From JBHGBM01 sp041946965 (GTDB lineage Bacteria > Acidobacteriota > Terriglobia > Bryobacterales > Bryobacteraceae), in assembly GCA_041946965.1 (NCBI GenBank), contig JBHGBM010000106.1, forward strand, positions 1 through 16,463: a stretch of 16,463 nt of DNA, read 5' to 3'. The position numbers and the translations under genes were made by a program. Of the stretch, positions 12,970 to 16,463 are shown piece by piece. The notes below the pieces were generated by a model that was given only the letters and a program-made list of their open reading frames with translations, did no database searches and was not told where the DNA came from. Position 1 is the stretch's first letter. The number at the start of each line of letters is the position of its first letter.

Positions 12970-13737
12970 ATGCGCGACCGCGCGACGGCAACTCTGGGTA
13001 CCATTATTGTGGACGACGAGCCGCTGGCGTGTGAAGAACTGGCCTTCCTGCTGCGCGATTTCCAGGAGATCGAGGTGATCGGCCAGGGACGCAACGGGCT
13101 GGAGGCGGTGGAGTTGATTCAGAAGCTTCAGCCCGATCTGGTTTTCCTCGACGTCCAAATGCCCGGGCTCGACGGCATGGGCGTGGTGCGGCGGCTCCGC
13201 GAGCAGGAAGCCGAGCTGCCCCATTTCATTTTCGTCACCGCATACGACCAGTACGCGGTGGAGGCCTTCCGGGTGGACGCCATGGACTACCTGCTGAAAC
13301 CCGTGGAAAAAGAGAGGCTGGCCGAGACCATCGAGCGCGCCCGCCGGGCCTGCGAAGCCCGCCAGAAGCCGCTCGAAACCGCGCCCCGTCCCGGCCCCCA
13401 GCGCACCAAGCTGCTGGTGCGCGCCCAGAACCGCAACCTGATCGTGGACGCCCGCGACCTGGTATACGCCACCGTTTCCGAAGGCCTGATCAAGGTTGTG
13501 GCGAGCAACCTCGAAGGAGTCTCAAACTACCGCACCATCGAGGACTTGCAGGCCAACCTGGATCCCGAAACCTTCTGGCGCGTGCACCGCTCGTACCTGG
13601 TGAACATCAATAAAATCAAGGAGGTGGTGCCCTGGTTCAAATCCAGCTACCAGCTCCGCATGGACGACCGCAAGCAGACCGAGATCCCCGTGAGCCGCGT
13701 GCAGACGCGGCGGTTGCGGGAATTATTCAAACTGTAG
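12970..13737 (+). CDS. LytTR-family two-component response regulator
   Basis: A 255-residue DNA-binding response regulator. The receiver domain (about 9-125) shows the acidic pair DD (15-16), the phosphoacceptor D61 in LVFLDVQMPGLDG, T90 and K110 (YLLKP). A proline-rich linker (133-146) leads to a LytTR domain (about 147-253) with NLIVDARDLVYATVSEGLIKV and FWRVHRSYLVNINKI, which binds DNA through beta strands. No histidine kinase lies in the window, so it is an orphan here. I chose ATG 12970 because it directly follows the TGCTATAAT promoter; a TTG further upstream (12943) adds only residues that overlap the promoter. Because it shares its promoter region with ino1, autoregulation together with control of ino1 is a reasonable inference. 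Confidence 0.94.
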   Translation: MRDRATATLGTIIVDDEPLACEELAFLLRDFQEIEVIGQGRNGLEAVELIQKLQPDLVFLDVQMPGLDGMGVVRRLREQEAELPHFIFVTAYDQYAVEAFRVDAMDYLLKPVEKERLAETIERARRACEARQKPLETAPRPGPQRTKLLVRAQNRNLIVDARDLVYATVSEGLIKVVASNLEGVSNYRTIEDLQANLDPETFWRVHRSYLVNINKIKEVVPWFKSSYQLRMDDRKQTEIPVSRVQTRRLRELFKL

Positions 13738-14112
13738 AAGAGACCGGATTTTGGCCGCGGATGCGCACAACGCGGCGGAGCCGCAACCGAGATGTTTTTC
13801 CCAAGCAGACATCTGCCAACGAGCGGGCCAAGCGCCTCGTACCTCCAAGCCTCCCAGGCGGTGCTCCCGTGGCCGTTTCCGGCGATTCTCATGTATGGGA
13901 CAAGGCAATTTGTCTTCGTGCTGAGACCCTCCAATCTGATGGCTCTCCCGATGGCACCCAATCGATCATCCCTTCTCGGGCTCGCGTGAGCACCTGCCGC
14001 CAGAGCAGTCCGCACCGGGTGTGAGACATGCAGAGGAATCGCAGCACGGCCCTAAACCCCGCGCCCCGCTACGCCGATGGGATAGGGCGTATGCCTACGG
14101 AACCTATCATCA
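13738..14112. other. Non-coding 375-base gap between convergent genes
   Basis: The response regulator (plus) and folK (minus) converge on this stretch. Short open frames exist on both strands, but none has a family motif or a ribosome-binding site I trust. It holds several inverted repeats: GCGGC-GGA-GCCGC (13772-13784), AGATGT/ACATCT (13790-13814) and GCCCTA/TAGGGC (14049-14088). Some of it feels like an acidobacterial intergenic repeat or a structured RNA, but I could not match 6S, SRP or tmRNA signatures. Confidence 0.6.
13772..13799 (+). terminator. Possible terminator of the response-regulator transcript
   Basis: A perfect 5-bp stem GCGGC/GCCGC with a 3-base loop is followed 10 bases later by five T (13795-13799). 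The distance is longer than in a standard intrinsic terminator, so this is a low-confidence call. Confidence 0.22.
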
Positions 14113-14622
14113 TCATCCTGGAAATGCTCTTAGCTTTGCTCTAAATGCGGCGGGGCGAATCTCCTGCTCCGGCGCGGCCGCGAGCAGTTCGCGCATGGTG
14201 CGCCGCGTGACCGGGTCGCGAAAATCGGGCGCGAGGTCTGCCATGGGGACAAGCACGAAGCGGCGTTCCGCATAGCGCGGGTGGGGAATTTTCAACTGCG
14301 GCATGTCGATCACGGCATCTCCGTAAAAGAGGATGTCGATGTCGATCGTGCGCGGGCCTTTGGAGATCAGCCGCCTGCGGCCGAGGCTGCGTTCGATGCT
14401 CGCCGTGCGCGCCAGCAACTGGCGCGGGAACAGCCCGGTTTCGGCCTCTACCACCAGGTTCAGGAACCAGCCCTGCGGGGGCGCGTCCACGGGCGCGGTC
14501 TCGTAGACGGGTGAGATGCGAACCACGCGCAGGTCCGGCCCGTGCAGACGGGCGATGGCCTCTTCCAGGCGCCGCTCGCGGCCACCCAGGTTCGAGCCCA
14601 GGCCGAGGTAAACGCGCTTCAC
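14113..14622 (-). CDS. folK: 2-amino-4-hydroxy-6-hydroxymethyldihydropteridine pyrophosphokinase
   Basis: Transfers pyrophosphate from ATP to hydroxymethyl-dihydropterin in folate synthesis; cytosolic. It has 169 residues, normal for the family. Motifs are YLGLGSNLGGRERRLEEAI (5-23), SPVYETAPV (37-45), the pterin-side FLNLVVEAET (53-62), GPRTIDIDILFYGD (89-102) with its metal-binding aspartates, and IPHPRYAERRFVLVPMADLAP (112-132). The start is GTG 14622, which gives the canonical N-terminus. A longer reading from 14790 runs through the upstream gene and is rejected. The Shine-Dalgarno (TGAGG) overlaps the stop of the AlgH-like gene 8 bases upstream, so the pair is coupled. Confidence 0.96.
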   Translation of the reverse strand: MKRVYLGLGSNLGGRERRLEEAIARLHGPDLRVVRISPVYETAPVDAPPQGWFLNLVVEAETGLFPRQLLARTASIERSLGRRRLISKGPRTIDIDILFYGDAVIDMPQLKIPHPRYAERRFVLVPMADLAPDFRDPVTRRTMRELLAAAPEQEIRPAAFRAKLRAFPG

Positions 14623-14630
14623 TCTTCGCC

Positions 14631-15257
14631 TCAACGCCCGCGCCAGGCGATGCGCAGCTCCGTCCGCTCGATCAGCCGCAGCCACAGCGAAGCCGGGTCC
14701 CGGTCGAACACCCAGGCGGCGTCGCCCGGCAGGATTTCCCAGACCCCCGCTTCCACCTCGCTCTCGAGTTGGCCGGCGCTCCATCCGCAATAGCCCAGGT
14801 AGAGACGCAGCGTGTCCGCCCCGGCGCCCGCCGCGATGGTCTTCTCCAACAGCGCCTTGCTCGAAACCATGTACACGTCGGCGAACACGTGCCGCGCGTC
14901 TGCGGGTTTCTCCGGCGCTCTCAGGAGGGCGAGCACGCCCGTCCTCCCCACCGGGCCTCCCGCATAGACGGTCTCCGGCCGGCCTTTCGCCTTTTCGAAC
15001 TCCGGCAGCAGGTGGGAAACCCGGATCTTCGTCTGCCGGTTGAGAGCCAGGCCCATGGCGCTGGTCCGGTCATGCTGCACCAGCAGGATTACGGTCTGCG
15101 CGAAATTGGGATCGGGCAGATTGCGCGCCGCGACCAGGATCTTCCCGGCGCCCAGACGCGGAGCGCGTGCCGGCGCCGCCCCGGCTTGGGCCAGGACCGC
15201 CGCGGCGGCCATCCACGCAACCAGCCCGCATCTTCCTTGCAGTCCCACTACCCGCAA
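14631..15257 (-). CDS. YqgE/AlgH family (UPF0301) protein with predicted signal peptide
   Basis: A 208-residue member of the AlgH/YqgE family, of unsettled function. Family blocks are clear: GKILVAARNLPDPNFAQTVILLVQHD (38-63), AMGLALNR (67-74), VYAGGPVG (97-104) and YLGYCGWSAGQLESEVEAG (153-171). Unlike standard AlgH, about 33 residues precede the core and look like a signal peptide: GLVAWMAAAAVLAQAGAAPA (11-30) after a basic N-terminus. Export to the periplasm is therefore predicted. The start is uncertain. TTG 15257 follows AGAGGA closely; GTG 15248 is possible, and an internal ATG (residue 16) would cut the signal. folK follows 8 bases downstream. Confidence 0.88.
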   Translation of the reverse strand: MRVVGLQGRCGLVAWMAAAAVLAQAGAAPARAPRLGAGKILVAARNLPDPNFAQTVILLVQHDRTSAMGLALNRQTKIRVSHLLPEFEKAKGRPETVYAGGPVGRTGVLALLRAPEKPADARHVFADVYMVSSKALLEKTIAAGAGADTLRLYLGYCGWSAGQLESEVEAGVWEILPGDAAWVFDRDPASLWLRLIERTELRIAWRGR

Positions 15258-15302
15258 TTATCCTCTTTCGGACCCGCACTGGAATAGACAGCGCGGACCC
15301 GA

Positions 15303-15308
15303 TATACT
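15303..15308 (+). promoter_or_regulatory. Putative -10 box of the membrane miniprotein gene
   Basis: TATACT ends exactly 7 bases before the A of ATG 15315, which would place transcription start on the start codon (leaderless). No Shine-Dalgarno is present. The same bases on the minus strand contain TATATC (15301-15306), a possible promoter for the AlgH-like gene. Confidence 0.42.
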
Positions 15309-15314
15309 CATTTC

Positions 15315-15485
15315 ATGCTCATGAACGTGATGTACTGGGCCCTTTGGCTGCTTCAGGAAGGGGGCCAGCCGCAACCGTCCGACGATACCATGGTCAAGGT
15401 GATCTGCGGCGTCGGCGCCGTCGTGCTGCTCGGTATTGTGATCCTGCGGCGGAAATCCAAGAAAAAGAGCCAGGACGAGTTTTAA
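15315..15485 (+). CDS. 56-residue single-pass membrane miniprotein
   Basis: A short frame starting ATG CTC ATG AAC and ending in TAA. The product has a hydrophobic N-terminus (MNVMYWALWLL), a polar Gln/Pro/Asp stretch (14-25) and one clear membrane helix (about 27-46, VKVICGVGAVVLLGIVILRR). A charged cytoplasmic-type tail RRKSKKKSQDEF follows, which by the positive-inside rule puts the C-terminus in the cytoplasm. It lies in the gap between the divergent AlgH-like gene and the convergent SMP-30 gene, overlapping the SMP-30 stop by 3 bases. Codon use looks like its neighbours and a TATACT box sits directly upstream. The function is unknown; I do not recognise a family. Confidence 0.68.
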   Translation: MLMNVMYWALWLLQEGGQPQPSDDTMVKVICGVGAVVLLGIVILRRKSKKKSQDEF

Positions 15486-16408
15486 CGGGCGCGCGGCCCG
15501 GCGATGTTCAGCCGGATGCGATACAGCCCTGTACGGGCGGTAACGTAGAGCGTCTTGCCGTCCGTGCCGCCCCAGGCGCAATTGGCGGGCGTCTCCGGGA
15601 ATTGGATGGTGCCCAGATGCCGGGCGGCAGGCGAGAAAATCCAGATTCCTCCGGGACCGGTGCAGTACAGGTTGCCCGCGGTGTCCACCTTCATGCCATC
15701 CGGACCGCCGGGAGCCGTGACGCTGGTGGCGTCGTAAAACACGCTGCCGTTGGCGAGCGCGCCGTCGCGGCGCACGTCGAAGCGCATCCAGATCTTCCGT
15801 TTTCCATCCGAATTGGCCACGTACAGCACCTTTTCATCCGGTGAGAACGCGATTCCGTTGGGTCGCGTCAGCTCTTTGTGGAGCAGTTGCAGCTTGCCCT
15901 TCGCCAGGCGGTAGACGCCGTTGAAGGCGAGCTCCTTGGCCGGATCGGCGTCCTGCTTGGGCAGGCCGTAGGGCGGGTCGGTGAAGTACAGGCTGCCGTC
16001 GGACCGGCACACCACGTCGTTGGGGCTGTTGAGGTGCTTGCCTTCGTAGCGTTCGGCGAGCACGGTGAGCTTCCCGTCCCGTTCGTAGCGCACCAGCCGG
16101 CGCCCAAGCTGCTCGCAGGCCACCACGCGGCCCTCGCGGTCGAGCGCCAGGCCATTGGCACCGTTGGAGCTTTCGCGAAATACGGAGACCGCGCCGTCCG
16201 GGTTCCAGCGGCGGATCACCTGTTTCGGAATGTCGCTGAAGATCAGGAAGCCGCCGCGCATCCACAACGGGCCTTCGGTAAAGCCGAAATCGCCGGCAAG
16301 CTTTTCGACCTGCGCGCCGGGCGGTACGATGCGGTCGAGCTCCGGGGCGGCTTGGTGAACCTGGGCCGCGCAAGCCGCGGCCAACGAGAGAGCGAGCGCG
16401 AGTCTCAT
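15482..16408 (-). CDS. Secreted SMP-30/gluconolactonase/LRE-like beta-propeller protein
   Basis: A 308-residue exported six-bladed propeller, possibly a sugar lactonase. A signal peptide (1-16, ending Ala-Ala-Gln) precedes the first family block GFTEGPLW (42-49), which carries the metal-binding Glu (E45). Other blocks are NGANGLALDREGRVVACE (82-99), LNSPNDVV (126-133), YFTDPPYGL (141-149), RPNGIAFSPDEKVLYVANS (182-200) and GGPDGMKVDTAGNLYCTG (234-251) with D237. E45, N184 and D237 match the metal site of gluconolactonases; the true substrate is unknown. The ATG at 16408 is preceded by CATAAT ending 7 bases away and no Shine-Dalgarno. Confidence 0.93.
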   Translation of the reverse strand: MRLALALSLAAACAAQVHQAAPELDRIVPPGAQVEKLAGDFGFTEGPLWMRGGFLIFSDIPKQVIRRWNPDGAVSVFRESSNGANGLALDREGRVVACEQLGRRLVRYERDGKLTVLAERYEGKHLNSPNDVVCRSDGSLYFTDPPYGLPKQDADPAKELAFNGVYRLAKGKLQLLHKELTRPNGIAFSPDEKVLYVANSDGKRKIWMRFDVRRDGALANGSVFYDATSVTAPGGPDGMKVDTAGNLYCTGPGGIWIFSPAARHLGTIQFPETPANCAWGGTDGKTLYVTARTGLYRIRLNIAGPRAR

Positions 16409-16414
16409 TGGTAG

Positions 16415-16420
16415 ATTATG
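16415..16420 (-). promoter_or_regulatory. Putative -10 box of the SMP-30-like gene
   Basis: CATAAT on the minus strand has its last base 7 positions from the A of ATG 16408, predicting transcription start on the start codon. The remaining bases to the window end (16421-16463) show no gene. Confidence 0.38.
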
Positions 16421-16463
16421 GCGCGGTACCAGCGTTTAACGCCGGCCCGTTTCCATCAACCCC

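Noticed and set aside
13647..14015. A 122-codon minus-strand frame reaching into the regulator's 3' end
   Set aside because: No ribosome-binding site, no motif, and it overlaps the conserved LytTR domain.
13780..14035. Possible 6S, SRP or tmRNA gene in the long gap
   Set aside because: I looked for the 6S closing stem and bubble, the SRP tetraloop region and the tmRNA tRNA-like ends, and none could be drawn convincingly on either strand.
14623..14790. Extended N-terminus for folK
   Set aside because: It is Arg/Gly-rich and overlaps the end of the AlgH-like gene; the conserved fold begins at GTG 14622.
1..16463. Mobile elements, CRISPR, toxin-antitoxin or defence genes
   Set aside because: No transposase, integrase, regularly spaced repeat or recognisable defence domain was seen; all long genes are housekeeping or secreted enzymes.

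Overview
The window is GC-rich (by eye roughly 65% G+C) bacterial chromosome, densely packed with short gaps and many stop/start overlaps. I read it as Acidobacteriota, probably near Bryobacter/Solibacter. The basis is the mix of an RRGRK-type small protein, a TolC-like coiled-coil protein ending in an HIHIG domain, a secreted AlgH-like protein, an M28-PDZ peptidase and a non-actinobacterial inositol-phosphate synthase. This placement rests on family resemblance from memory, not on a search. I see no mobile element, CRISPR array, phage gene or rRNA; this is a housekeeping segment.

Layout. (1) 1-56 is the 5' part of a minus-strand tRNA-Ala(CGC), cut by the window edge. A SAM-dependent methyltransferase diverges from it (81-764). 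(2) 4139-791, minus strand, is a probable operon: a secreted coiled-coil/HIHIG protein, hypoxanthine phosphoribosyltransferase (hpt), a TatA/B-type subunit, TatC, then a 72-residue probable DNA-binding protein. (3) 4180-10567, plus strand, is a long collinear run: rsfS and rlmH (ribosome), accD (fatty-acid synthesis), folC (folate), a PlsC-like acyltransferase, a DsbA-like thiol oxidoreductase and an M28 aminopeptidase with a PDZ domain. Most junctions overlap or nearly touch. (4) 12927-10576, minus strand, is inositol-1-phosphate synthase followed by an NAD-dependent epimerase; a LytTR response regulator diverges from it (12970-13737). (5) 13738-14112 is a 375-base non-coding stretch between convergent genes. 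(6) 15257-14113, minus strand, is a secreted AlgH/YqgE-family protein and folK. (7) A 56-codon membrane miniprotein (15315-15485, plus) converges on, and overlaps the stop of, an SMP-30/gluconolactonase-type secreted protein (16408-15482, minus).

How the parts relate. rsfS-rlmH serve the ribosome, accD and the acyltransferase serve membrane lipid synthesis, and folC and folK serve folate. The Tat genes export folded proteins, and several other products (DsbA-like, M28, AlgH-like, SMP-30, HIHIG protein) carry export signals. Inositol phosphate made by the ino1 product could feed inositol lipids or solutes.

The most interesting signal is in the regulatory DNA rather than in a new gene cassette. 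Several starts sit only 6-12 bases after the last base of a -10-like hexamer, which suggests leaderless or near-leaderless mRNAs. The ino1/response-regulator gap contains one 13-bp near-palindrome, TGCTATAATACCA, that reads as an extended -10 promoter on both strands. Two genes (rsfS and the epimerase) appear to start at CTG behind good Shine-Dalgarno sequences. All functional calls come from reading motifs; nothing was searched.
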